In this document: piece after piece, positions 1 to 7,348 of the stretch
Numbering within the stretch: position 1 is the stretch's first letter
How the letters are laid out: each line of letters opens with the position of its first letter
DNA from: Ruminococcus sp. UBA3280
GTDB lineage: Bacteria; Bacillota; Clostridia; Oscillospirales; Ruminococcaceae
NCBI GenBank assembly: GCA_002362175.1
Contig: DETU01000089.1
Span: 1-19,603 of the forward strand
Direction: 5' to 3'
DNA: 19,603 nt
The notes under the pieces: generated by a model
Databases searched by the model: none
Told to the model about the DNA's origin: nothing
Seen by the model: only the letters and a program-made list of their open reading frames with translations
Position numbers and translations under genes: made by a program

Positions 1-165
1 ATTATGATTTTCAATTAATATAATTATAAAAATGTAGCCGATGTCTACAATTTTTTCGGAAACATCAGCTTTGCTCTATTCGAATTAAGTTATTTCTTTA
101 TTAGGAGTATCTCGCTTTATATCAGGATTTCTTAAATCATTACAAAGCTTTTTGGACTTAAAAAT

Positions 166-605
166 TTACTGGTTATATTGAAATATTGTTGTATTAGGTA
201 ATATGCATTTGTAATAATTTGTATCCTCTTTAATAGGTTCATCCAAAAAGTAGTCTACAAGAGGTAAAGGCAGAATAATCTTAGCTTTGAGAAAAGGCAG
301 ACTACATCTACCAAACATAACATGTTTGACGAGTTTGATTTTATTATTTCGGATTTTGATGCAATAACACATCGTTTTACAGTCAGAAAATTATAATTCT
401 TCAATTCTTCAAATTCATTCCTTATGTGATTTCTGACTGTATTACGGCATATATGAAAGAATCGAACTGCACTTTTTATCGAATGATTTCTGCAATATTC
501 TTTTACATCTGATATCAGTTTAAGTTTTGCTGCTTTTTTTGAATCCGGCATTTCAGGTTTATCTTTTATTTCTGAAATTTTTTTATATATTTTTGTTGCC
601 ATCAT
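166..605 (-). pseudogene. Decayed transposase fragment, probably ISL3-type
   Basis: Two overlapping reading frames carry pieces that look like one transposase. The upstream piece (605 to about 380) encodes a helix-turn-helix-like stretch, CRNHSIKSAVRFFHICRNTV. The downstream piece, in another frame (372 to 166), encodes KIKLVKHVMFGRCSLPFLKA. This resembles the K-hydrophobic-K-R-x-M-Y-G-R-x-x-F-D-L-L-R tail I know from ISL3/IS204/IS1001-type transposases. The frames cross near 372-390, and the catalytic DDE core expected between them is absent, so I read this as an internally deleted, frameshifted remnant rather than a working gene. The frame from 605 has ATG starts but no clear ribosome site, and I could not find terminal inverted repeats. 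The family assignment is from memory and moderate; the call of non-functional remnant is firmer. Confidence 0.5.
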
Positions 606-629
606 CGGAAGTAATACCTTATATATTTT

Positions 630-1793
630 TTATATTAGCATTTTCTCTCTGAAACTATCAAGTCTGTTCAGGGCTTCATTAAGAGTCTGATTTTTCTTTG
701 CAAAATGCATTCTTATGTAACGGTTTTCAGGTTCTTTGAAAAAGCTTGAGCCGGGAACAGCTCCAACGCCTACTTCTCTTGCAAGCTTCTCACAGAACTC
801 AACATCGCTGTCATAGCCGAATTCTGATATATCCAGAAGCACATAATATGCACCCTCCGGAGTTGTATGGGAAATTTTCAAACGGTCAAGTCCATCAATA
901 AAAAAATCACGCTTTTCCGTATATTTAAGCTGCAAATCAGCATAATAATCGTCGCTGAATCGAAGTCCCGTAACAGCAGCCTCCTGCAACGGAGCAGCAG
1001 CTCCTACAGTAAGAAAATCGTGGACTTTTTTTACGGTCTCAATGATATGAGGAGTCGCAATAACATAACCCAGCCGCCAACCTGTAATAGAATAGGTCTT
1101 TGAAAGAGAACCGCAGGAAATAGTTCGATCTTTCATGCCAGGCAGAGTTGAGAAATAAGTATGCTTATGTGGAGCATAGACAATATGCTCGTACACCTCG
1201 TCGGTAATCACAAACGTATCATACTTTTCTGCAAGGTCAGCAATAATTTTCAGCTCGTTATATGTAAATACCTTTCCGCATGGATTGGAAGGATTACATA
1301 AAATCAAGGCTTTCGGATTCTGCCTGAACGCTTCCTCCAGAACATCTGCATCAAAAGAAAAGGTTGGCGGAATCAGCGGAACATAAATTGGCTCTGCACC
1401 GCAAAGAACTGTATCTGCACCATAATTCTCATAAAACGGTGAGAATACTATCACCTTATCTCCAGGATTTGTAACAGACATCATCGCCGCCATCATTGCT
1501 TCGGTACTGCCGCAAGTCACAACGATTTCGCTGTTTGGGTCAATTTTCATTCCAGTGAAATGCTCATGCTTTTCAGCAAGAGCTTCACGGAAATTCTGTG
1601 CGCCCCAGGTTATTGAGTACTGATGAAAATCCTCTTTAGTCACCTCGGCAAGCCGCTGTAATATCTCCTTCGGCGGCTCAAAATCAGGGAATCCCTGGGA
1701 CAGATTTACCGCTCCGTATTGATTGGAAATCCTCGTCATACGACGTATCACAGAATCGGTAAAATTCGCCGTTCTTCCGGAAAGTTCAGGCAT
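630..1793 (-). CDS. Class I/II PLP aminotransferase (methionine/aromatic, YbdL/kynurenine-aminotransferase-like)
   Basis: A 387-residue cytosolic fold-type I aminotransferase, full length for the family. Visible motifs are NLSQGFPDF (30-38), NPSNP (167-171), the PLP-ring Asp of DEVYEH (D198) and the Schiff-base lysine K232 in SLSKTYSITGWRLGY. A late RYIRMHFAKK supplies the carboxylate-binding Arg. The NLSQGFPDF opening and FAKK ending are typical of the E. coli YbdL (methionine aminotransferase) and kynurenine/glutamine-transaminase-K branch, which favours methionine and aromatic amino acids. The ATG is preceded by GGAGG at 7 bp. It is the last gene of operon 3, 12 bp after the acyl-CoA ligase. 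It should therefore make or consume the 2-oxo acid handled by the ferredoxin oxidoreductase in the same operon. Substrate (Met, Phe, Tyr, Trp or branched chain) cannot be fixed from sequence. Confidence 0.88.
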   Translation of the reverse strand: MPELSGRTANFTDSVIRRMTRISNQYGAVNLSQGFPDFEPPKEILQRLAEVTKEDFHQYSITWGAQNFREALAEKHEHFTGMKIDPNSEIVVTCGSTEAMMAAMMSVTNPGDKVIVFSPFYENYGADTVLCGAEPIYVPLIPPTFSFDADVLEEAFRQNPKALILCNPSNPCGKVFTYNELKIIADLAEKYDTFVITDEVYEHIVYAPHKHTYFSTLPGMKDRTISCGSLSKTYSITGWRLGYVIATPHIIETVKKVHDFLTVGAAAPLQEAAVTGLRFSDDYYADLQLKYTEKRDFFIDGLDRLKISHTTPEGAYYVLLDISEFGYDSDVEFCEKLAREVGVGAVPGSSFFKEPENRYIRMHFAKKNQTLNEALNRLDSFREKMLI

Positions 1794-1805
1794 AATGCAC
1801 CTCCA

Positions 1806-3137
1806 TTAAATAGTATAATCTAATTTTCTTTCGTCAATAATTCTTCTGGATTTATGCTCCGAACGAGTGTCCAGACCACCGTCAGGATGTACTGTCACAT
1901 CGTAAGGCTTAACGCCAATCCTTGCTTTCAGAGCTGCTGAAACTTCGGCAGCAATTTCTTCGTCAGTCTTTGGATTATCCGCTGTTTTTTCAATTTCAAC
2001 CGAGTACTTGCAAGTATAATCCTTCTCGAAGATTCGGATAAGATACTCTCCTGTAATACCTTTCAAATCTCGGATAACAGCTTCAATATCGCTTGGGAAA
2101 ACATTAACTGCGGAAACGATAAACATATCGTCCTTTCTGCCGTTGATATGTATTCTGCCGTGAGTGCGTCCGCATGAGCATGGCGTATTATCTATCCAGC
2201 CGATATCGCCTGTGCGGAATCGAATCATCGGTCTTGCCTTTTTGCGGAGCGTAGTAAATACAAGCTCACCAACTGAACCAGGAGGAAGTATCTCGCCCGT
2301 ATGGAGGTCGACAGTTTCCACAAGAATCTGGTCTTCACAGATATGCAGTCCATCTTTGGCATCGCACATTGCGGCACAAGCACCGAAAATATCAGAAAGT
2401 CCATAGAAATCGTATAATTCCGCACCCCACAAGTCCTCGATAGCCTTTCTTGTAGCGTCAATAGAACCGCCAAGCTCTCCTGCAACGATAATCTTCTTGA
2501 TTGAGAGGTCTTTTTTGGGGTCAATGCCGCTTTTAAGCGCCTTTTCACCAAGCTGCCATGCGTATGACGGACTGGTCCAAAGAATTGTAGGCTGATATGT
2601 TTTCAAAATGTAGAGCAGTCTTTCGCTTGGAAGAGTTCCGCCCCAGATACACAGCGCACCCAAATTCTGCGCTCCGATAACATCAGGACCTCCCACATAC
2701 AAGGAGAAATTCAGAGCGTGAACGTATCTGTCGTTGGATCTCATTCCAATCTGCCAGAACCAGCGGCTTTCCGTATCCTGAAATTCGTCAAAATCCTGTT
2801 TTGTAAAGGGACTCATGGTAGGAACTCCGGTCGAACCTGTCGATGTGGAAATGAACACAACATCCTCCTCCGGAACTGCTGCAAGTTCACCAAGAAATGA
2901 ACCTACACCCTGCGTATCACGCTCCGTCTGCTTATTGATGAACGGAAACTTCGCAAGGTCTGAAAGTTGCTGAATATCCTCCGGCTTTACTCCTGCTTCA
3001 TCAAATGAACGCTTGTAATATGGTGAATTTTCATAGGAGAATTTCACTATTTCCTTGAGCCGTTCAAGCTGTAATTTCTCAAGGTCTCCCCTGCTGATAG
3101 TCTCAATTTCCTCATTCCAATATTTTTTGTATGACAT
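1806..3137 (-). CDS. paaK: PaaK-like phenylacetate/acyl-CoA ligase (AMP-forming)
   Basis: A 443-residue adenylate-forming ligase of the phenylacetate-CoA ligase family (PaaK is about 430-440). It activates a carboxylic acid with ATP and CoA. Visible motifs are the phosphate loop STSTGSTGVP (97-106), YGLSD (245-249), RTGD (308-311), the cysteine pair PCSCGRTH, and the hinge GRKDDMFIVSAVNVFP (333 on). RSEHKSRR holds the candidate catalytic lysine K429. I chose the ATG at 3137 because AGGA sits about 9 bp upstream; a TTG at 3146 overlapping porB would add three residues. It lies between porB and the aminotransferase, suggesting that the acyl-CoA made or used by the oxidoreductase is exchanged with a free acid here. 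The PaaK family also includes ligases for indoleacetate and other acids, so phenylacetate is only one candidate substrate. Confidence 0.85.
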   Translation of the reverse strand: MSYKKYWNEEIETISRGDLEKLQLERLKEIVKFSYENSPYYKRSFDEAGVKPEDIQQLSDLAKFPFINKQTERDTQGVGSFLGELAAVPEEDVVFISTSTGSTGVPTMSPFTKQDFDEFQDTESRWFWQIGMRSNDRYVHALNFSLYVGGPDVIGAQNLGALCIWGGTLPSERLLYILKTYQPTILWTSPSYAWQLGEKALKSGIDPKKDLSIKKIIVAGELGGSIDATRKAIEDLWGAELYDFYGLSDIFGACAAMCDAKDGLHICEDQILVETVDLHTGEILPPGSVGELVFTTLRKKARPMIRFRTGDIGWIDNTPCSCGRTHGRIHINGRKDDMFIVSAVNVFPSDIEAVIRDLKGITGEYLIRIFEKDYTCKYSVEIEKTADNPKTDEEIAAEVSAALKARIGVKPYDVTVHPDGGLDTRSEHKSRRIIDERKLDYTI

Positions 3138-3142
3138 TATTA

Positions 3143-4042
3143 TCAATCCTTTCTGTATTTCCAGTTGCTGCGGATTTTATTCCACTTTTCATCTCTGGAA
3201 TTTATAATTAAATTTATATCATCATCTGTAAGATGCTTGAATCTTCCCTGTTTTTTCAGATATTCCGAAACATATGTAAACTGCTTTGGATCACGGTTCA
3301 GGATAAATTCGCCGTTTTCGTATTCTGCAAGATACCAAAGTCCGCAGTCAACAATTTCACGGGCAATTTCAACCGTATCGCTCACAGGGATTCCCCAGCC
3401 GATAGGACAAGGTGCGATAACGTGAATATATTTCGTACCCTTTATCTCAGATGCTTTCTTGACCTTTGTCAAAAAATCCTCCATATAGCCTATGGTTGCC
3501 GTAGCTGCGTATGCAATATCATGTGCGGATACGATCTCAAACATATTCTTTTTTGGGCGTATATTTCCGTGGATATTCTGTCCGGACGGAGTTGTTGTAG
3601 TTTTTGCACCAAAGGGAGTAAGTCCGCTTTTTTGGATTCCCGTGTTCATGTATGCTTCATTGTCGTAGCAGATATAGAGAATATTATCGCCTCTGTCGAT
3701 AGCCCCCGAAAGTGCTTGTATTCCGATGTCTGCCGTACCTCCGTCACCTGCAAAGCCTACCGCCGTGAAGTCTGTGATACCCTTTGCACGAAGCCCTGCT
3801 TCAACGCCTGTCAACATAGATGCAGTACCTGCAAATGTGGAGATTATCGCATTATTCGCAAAACAAAGCTGAGGAAAATTGAATCCAACCGCCGACATAC
3901 ATCCCGCCGGCAAAACCGCAAAAGCATTACTGCCAAGCACCTTTAATGCGTTTCTTACTGCAAGACTTCCACCGCAGCCTGCACAGGCTTTGTGACCGTA
4001 AAAAAATTCGTCCTTACACAAATCTTTAGCCGTTACGTTCAT
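3143..4042 (-). CDS. porB: 2-oxoacid:ferredoxin oxidoreductase, beta (TPP) subunit
   Basis: A 299-residue PorB-type beta subunit binding thiamine pyrophosphate and the proximal [4Fe-4S] cluster. The four expected ligands are C20, C23 (CAGCGG), C48 (PAGCMS) and C212 (APCPIGWG). The TPP/Mg motif runs from GDGG (99-102) to YDNEAYMNTG (126-135). The start ATG overlaps the porA stop (ATGA), and GAGGTG lies 8 bp upstream. The gene order G-D-A-B and the tight overlaps are those of archaeal and clostridial four-subunit POR/VOR enzymes. The complex decarboxylates a 2-oxo acid to acyl-CoA with reduction of ferredoxin, or runs in reverse as a reductive carboxylase. Sequence alone does not separate pyruvate from branched or aryl substrates. 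Confidence 0.92.
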   Translation of the reverse strand: MNVTAKDLCKDEFFYGHKACAGCGGSLAVRNALKVLGSNAFAVLPAGCMSAVGFNFPQLCFANNAIISTFAGTASMLTGVEAGLRAKGITDFTAVGFAGDGGTADIGIQALSGAIDRGDNILYICYDNEAYMNTGIQKSGLTPFGAKTTTTPSGQNIHGNIRPKKNMFEIVSAHDIAYAATATIGYMEDFLTKVKKASEIKGTKYIHVIAPCPIGWGIPVSDTVEIAREIVDCGLWYLAEYENGEFILNRDPKQFTYVSEYLKKQGRFKHLTDDDINLIINSRDEKWNKIRSNWKYRKD

Positions 4043-5205
4043 CCTCCGCTCACCTCGATTCCAATAAAATTGACAGGCTCTGCACCATTTTCAATGCGAT
4101 CAAATATTTCTGCTATATCCTCATGAGAAATATTTTTTCCACCCAGTCCGCCGATAAAATTATAGGACGAAATATTTATCCCCGATCGGAACAATGCCGA
4201 GTTTACATTGGTAAAAATCGTACCCTCATTGCCGAATGAAATATCTTTTTCAAGAACTCCGACTGCTTTGGCATCTTTGACTGCCGCAGCAAGCTCCTCT
4301 GTCGGAAAAGGACGTATATAACGAAGTCTTACAACTCCAACTTTTTTGCCTTTCGACCGCAGAGAATCGGCTATTTCACGGCAAAGTCCGGTGATACTTC
4401 CGAGGGTTATCAATATATAATCAGCATCGTCTGTGAGATAAGTTTCAAGAAGTCCGCCGTATTGTCTGCCGAATATTTCAGCGAATTTTTTCTCTGCTTC
4501 TGCAATGACTGATTTTGCTCTTAAAAGTGCCTGATGCTCCTTATATTTGAAAATATAATTGTGTTCCGGACCTGCCGAAAAAGCAAGATTTTTAGGAACA
4601 TCTATGTCGAGCTCATTTTCAGTTTCGTATGCCGGAAGAAAAGTGTCCGCCTGCTCCTGCGTTGGAACATCAACCGTTTCGTATGTATGAGTCAGCACAA
4701 ATCCGTCCAAATTCACCATAAACGGAGTGGAAATATCCTTGTGTTCCGCAATATAATAGCTCATAAGTGCAAAGTCAAGTCCCTCCTGAGCATTCTCCGC
4801 ATACGCCTGAATCCAGCCGCTGTCAAGTTGTGAGATGCTGTCACGCTGGTCGCCGTAAATATTCCACGGCAATGCGGTGGAACGGTTCGCATTCATCATC
4901 ACAATAGGGAAACGTCCTCCTGCTGCATAGGGCAGGCATTCCGCCATGTAGAGCAATCCCTGAGAGGAAGTCGCCGTGAACGTTCTTGCACCGACTGCAC
5001 TTGCACCTATAGCACAGGACAGTGCGGAATGCTCCGATTCAACGTGAATAAATTCAGATTCAAGACTTCCCTCCTCGACCATTTCCGAAAGACGTTCCAC
5101 AACGATTGTCTGGGGCGTTATGGGATAAGCAGAAATGACCTGAGGTCTTGCGAGCCTTACACCCTCGGCAAAGGCTTCATCACCCGATAAAAATTTTTTT
5201 GCCAT
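4039..5205 (-). CDS. porA: 2-oxoacid:ferredoxin oxidoreductase, alpha subunit
   Basis: A 388-residue PorA-type alpha subunit, normal length. The N-terminal pyrimidine-binding domain shows YPITPQT (27-33), ESEHSA (56-61, with the TPP-activating Glu) and ATSSQGL (78-84). NRSTALPWNIYGDQRDS follows at the position where pyruvate-type enzymes have NRALSAPINIW. The C-terminal part contains the transketolase-C-like RLRYIRPFP segment. I chose the ATG at 5205, which overlaps the porD stop as TAATG and has GGAGG/AAAGG just upstream; an in-frame start at 5244 would add 13 residues inside porD. It pairs with the beta subunit to form the active site. The altered pocket segment (ALPWNIYGDQ) may hint at a non-pyruvate substrate, but that is an inference. 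Confidence 0.92.
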   Translation of the reverse strand: MAKKFLSGDEAFAEGVRLARPQVISAYPITPQTIVVERLSEMVEEGSLESEFIHVESEHSALSCAIGASAVGARTFTATSSQGLLYMAECLPYAAGGRFPIVMMNANRSTALPWNIYGDQRDSISQLDSGWIQAYAENAQEGLDFALMSYYIAEHKDISTPFMVNLDGFVLTHTYETVDVPTQEQADTFLPAYETENELDIDVPKNLAFSAGPEHNYIFKYKEHQALLRAKSVIAEAEKKFAEIFGRQYGGLLETYLTDDADYILITLGSITGLCREIADSLRSKGKKVGVVRLRYIRPFPTEELAAAVKDAKAVGVLEKDISFGNEGTIFTNVNSALFRSGINISSYNFIGGLGGKNISHEDIAEIFDRIENGAEPVNFIGIEVSGG

Positions 5206-5495
5206 TACCTTTCCGCCTCCATTTCTATTGCATTCAGTTTGCATATTTTACTGCAAATTCCACAGCCCTTGCAGAAGTCGTAATCTATCTGTGCCTTTTT
5301 ATTTTCTACGGAAATAACTCCGTCTGGACAGTAAAGATAGCACTGCATACAGCCCACGCATTTTTCAGCATTTATTACAGGTTTTATACTTCTCCAGCCG
5401 CTGTTCACCGTTACCAGATAACCTGCCTCAAATGCCGTATTTTCGGGTGTTTCATCGAATCCGAACGTTTTCTTTTCTCGGAGATATGGTTTCAT
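5205..5495 (-). CDS. porD: 2-oxoacid:ferredoxin oxidoreductase, delta (2x[4Fe-4S]) subunit
   Basis: A 96-residue ferredoxin-like delta subunit. Two CxxCxxCxxxC motifs are complete: C46, C49, C52 with C56, and C75, C78, C81 with C85. Each would carry a [4Fe-4S] cluster that passes electrons from the TPP site to external ferredoxin. The GWRSIKPVI segment just before the first motif is characteristic of PorD rather than free ferredoxins. The start ATG overlaps the porG stop and has GGAGG 7 bp upstream. The end overlaps the porA start, so the four subunits are probably translationally coupled for equal stoichiometry. Confidence 0.93.
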   Translation of the reverse strand: MKPYLREKKTFGFDETPENTAFEAGYLVTVNSGWRSIKPVINAEKCVGCMQCYLYCPDGVISVENKKAQIDYDFCKGCGICSKICKLNAIEMEAER

Positions 5496-6007
5496 CTGAA
5501 TGCCTCCTTTACAGCAATTGTCGCTTGTTTATTTTTATCCTGTATACGTACCGGCATATATGATTCGATCGCATCATTTAGATTTTCTATCGTTACGATT
5601 CCGGAAATTTCTGAGATTGCTCCAAGCATTACCGTATTTACTGTGGGAAGATGCAAGGAATCGGAAATTGAACTGCCGTCAAAGGAATATACCTCATCAC
5701 TTATTTTATGCTTCGTATTCACGATGATCCTGCCGCCCAGTTTCAGAAGATTTTTCAGCGGATCGCTGTAAAGAGTTTCATCGAGAATAACAATATAATC
5801 CGCTTTTTCCGTTTCACTCCTATCAAGAATTGACTTTGCATCGAGCTTTGTAAACGCCCTTACAGGTGCTCCTCTGCGTTCAGGACCGAAAGAAGGGAAA
5901 GCAAGAGAGTAATAGAAATCGCCATTTAACGAATAAGCTGCGCCTAAGAGCTTTGCCGCTGTAAAAGCTCCCTGTCCCCCTCTGCCGTACCATATTATTT
6001 CCGTCAT
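5492..6007 (-). CDS. porG: 2-oxoacid:ferredoxin oxidoreductase, gamma subunit
   Basis: A 171-residue gamma subunit, normal length. The N-terminus carries the glycine-rich GRGGQGAFTAAKLL (8-21), and FPSFGPERRGAPV follows, both diagnostic of the PorG/KorC family and probably involved in CoA binding. I chose the ATG at 6007, which has AGGCGGTG just upstream; a GTG at 6013 would add two residues and overlap the SGNH-hydrolase stop. It is the first oxidoreductase subunit, and porG-porD-porA-porB follow with 1-4 bp overlaps. It is unlike the two-subunit IorAB, PFOR single-chain or KorAB architectures. Confidence 0.92.
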   Translation of the reverse strand: MTEIIWYGRGGQGAFTAAKLLGAAYSLNGDFYYSLAFPSFGPERRGAPVRAFTKLDAKSILDRSETEKADYIVILDETLYSDPLKNLLKLGGRIIVNTKHKISDEVYSFDGSSISDSLHLPTVNTVMLGAISEISGIVTIENLNDAIESYMPVRIQDKNKQATIAVKEAFR

Positions 6008-6009
6008 TA

Positions 6010-6645
6010 TCACACCGCCTTTTTCTCAATTTCATAAACTTTATTCAAAATCGCATGAGCAAGCAAGTTATGTCCTTCTGCATTTAAATGCTCCTGATCT
6101 TCATTGCTGGGGTTTGCATAAATAGCTGCGTCCAGAAAATGTACATTTTCCTTTTTGCATATCTTCTGATAAACAGATGACAATTTTTCCGAAACAATAA
6201 TAGATTCAGCAGAAAATTCCGGATCATATTCGCTTCGCCATACGTGATTTCCAAGATGAATGGGTGAAATTATCAGTATCTCGCTTGTTTTTGTATTTGC
6301 ACGAATCTGTCTTATCAGTTTTGAAATTCCCTTGCCAATGACCTCTGCCGATGCACCGTAAACCGTCTTGCAGTCATTTGTGCCAAGCATTATGATCACT
6401 ACATCAACAGGCGTATGAGTTTCCAGAATATTCGGAAGCGATTTCACACCGCATCGTCCGTCTCTCAGCGGATCTTCAAAAATTGTAGTTCTTCCGACCA
6501 ATCCTTCTTCTATTATACGATATTTGTCAAGTCCGAGATTTTCATTTAAAATACTCGTCCACCGCACTCCCCACGGGTATCTGCCTTGAGTTTTTGGAAT
6601 ATATCCAAATGTATTTGAATCGCCAAAGCATAATATTTGTTTCAT
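6010..6645 (-). CDS. SGNH/GDSL-family hydrolase (esterase), first gene of operon 3
   Basis: A 211-residue SGNH hydrolase with no signal peptide, so probably cytoplasmic. Block I is FGDSNTFG with nucleophile S10, block II has Gly in GLVGRTT, block III is LGTND with oxyanion N90, and block V is DQEH with catalytic D183 and H186. Such enzymes cleave esters, thioesters or acetyl groups. The RYPWGVRW segment after block I recalls arylesterase/perhydrolase-type members. The ATG is preceded by GAGGGTG. It is the promoter-proximal gene and its stop touches porG. That position suggests it releases the acid that the ligase and oxidoreductase use, or hydrolyses the acyl-CoA; neither is proven by sequence. 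Confidence 0.85.
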   Translation of the reverse strand: MKQILCFGDSNTFGYIPKTQGRYPWGVRWTSILNENLGLDKYRIIEEGLVGRTTIFEDPLRDGRCGVKSLPNILETHTPVDVVIIMLGTNDCKTVYGASAEVIGKGISKLIRQIRANTKTSEILIISPIHLGNHVWRSEYDPEFSAESIIVSEKLSSVYQKICKKENVHFLDAAIYANPSNEDQEHLNAEGHNLLAHAILNKVYEIEKKAV

Positions 6646-6701
6646 AAAATCACCCTCTTTATCTTTTATACAGAATGTTTTGTATTTCTTACTATATACT
6701 A

Positions 6702-6729
6702 ATTATATCATTCCTATAGGAATTGTCAA
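6702..6729 (-). promoter_or_regulatory. Operon 3 promoter (SGNH hydrolase-por-paaK-aminotransferase)
   Basis: On the minus strand the -35 is a perfect TTGACA (6724-6729) and the -10 a perfect TATAAT (6702-6707), spaced 16 bp, with TG one base before the -10 (extended -10). The expected start is near 6695, about 50 bp before the hydrolase ATG. A regulatory palindrome fills the spacer and a LysR-type repeat lies upstream. Confidence 0.85.
6710..6723. promoter_or_regulatory. Perfect 14-bp palindrome in operon 3 promoter spacer (candidate Rrf2 operator)
   Basis: ATTCCTATAGGAAT is a perfect inverted repeat lying exactly between the -10 and -35 boxes, where a bound repressor would block RNA polymerase. 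The ATTCC/GGAAT arms resemble, from memory, elements of CymR-type Rrf2 sites. An Rrf2 gene is the nearest upstream gene. The operator assignment is inference; the palindrome is directly seen. Confidence 0.6.
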
Positions 6730-6747
6730 ATACATATATCCTATTAC

Positions 6748-6772
6748 TGATTATAGATTTTCCCTATAATCA
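6748..6772. promoter_or_regulatory. LysR-type box A, operon 3
   Basis: TGATTATAG-N7-CTATAATCA is a perfect 9+9 bp inverted repeat. The inner TAG-N7-CTA fits the LysR T-N11-A rule. Its core (6750-6770) ends 20 bp upstream of the -35, centring it near -65, the usual LysR recognition position. The same element stands at the same distance before the lysR operon. Confidence 0.75.
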
Positions 6773-6773
6773 C

Positions 6774-6811
6774 AAAAAAGCGTGTTTTAGTTTAACTAAA
6801 ACACGCTTTTT
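6774..6811 (-). terminator. Strong bidirectional terminator after rrf2
   Basis: A 13-bp perfect stem GCGTGTTTTAGTT / AACTAAAACACGC (6780-6792 with 6794-6806) is flanked by A6 on one side and T5 on the other, so it gives a T-tract on either strand. It sits 17 bp after the Rrf2 stop and isolates operon 2 from the operon 3 promoter immediately downstream. Confidence 0.9.
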
Positions 6812-6828
6812 ATACAGACAAATTCTGA

Positions 6829-7266
6829 CTATATCACATATTGATCTAGCAGAAGTTCATTCTGCCATTCAAGCATATCTGCCAGGGTGATTTTCTCCAG
6901 AACGTCGTTCATCGCCGAATAAAGCATATCCCAAAGGCGATGACAAACACAAGTCGCACGATTTTCACAAACATTACCTTTTTCACTGACACAATCCACA
7001 GGTGTCATATCGCCCTCAACAGTTTTCAGAATGTATCCAACAGTATACTTCTCGGGTGCATATTGTAAAGTATAACCGCCCTTAGCTCCCTTAAAACTTT
7101 TCACCAATGAGGCTTTCTGCAAAACGGATACTATTTGTTCGAGATATTTTTCGGAAATATTTTGTCTTTTTGCAATATCTCTGAGTTTCACAGGTTCCCC
7201 GTTGTCATAGGTTGCTAGATCAAGCATAAGTTTTAAAGCATTTCTACCTTTTGTCGATATTTTCAT
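6829..7266 (-). CDS. Rrf2-family regulator with clustered cysteines
   Basis: A 145-residue Rrf2 transcription factor. It has the N-terminal winged helix (MKISTKGRNALKLMLDLA), recognition region ISEKYLEQIVSVLQKASLVKS and wing FKGAKGGYTL. Residues C92, C100, C106 and C108 lie in the linker where IscR/NsrR-type members bind an Fe-S cluster with three cysteines. C92 coincides with IscR numbering, and spacing to the next two is 8 and 6 rather than 6 and 6. CymR-type members that sense cysteine via CysK usually lack these cysteines, so an Fe-S, redox or NO sensor is the likelier reading. It is the last gene of the cysK operon, 82 bp after the ABC ATPase, with AGAGGCG before its ATG. Its best candidate target is the palindrome at 6710-6723. 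An own promoter in the 82-bp gap is possible but not evident. Confidence 0.88.
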   Translation of the reverse strand: MKISTKGRNALKLMLDLATYDNGEPVKLRDIAKRQNISEKYLEQIVSVLQKASLVKSFKGAKGGYTLQYAPEKYTVGYILKTVEGDMTPVDCVSEKGNVCENRATCVCHRLWDMLYSAMNDVLEKITLADMLEWQNELLLDQYVI

Positions 7267-7348
7267 AACACGCCTCTGATCTATATAAATTGATCTGCTA
7301 AAAAGGCTGTATCACCATCAGTAATTTTGGGAATACCACCTGTTGCTT

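Noticed and set aside
34..60. Possible plus-strand terminator (TGTAG-N7-CTACA followed by a T run)
   Set aside because: The stem is only 5 bp in AT-rich DNA and no plus-strand gene precedes it. I see nothing else assignable in 1-165.
3233..3946. Long plus-strand open frame (237 codons)
   Set aside because: It lies antisense within porB, whose motifs are complete. Its translation is Cys/Arg/Ser-rich without a recognisable domain, typical of a shadow frame.
5148..5771. Plus-strand open frame of 207 codons across porA, porD and porG
   Set aside because: It is antisense to three well-supported, overlapping genes, lacks a ribosome site and shows no family motifs.
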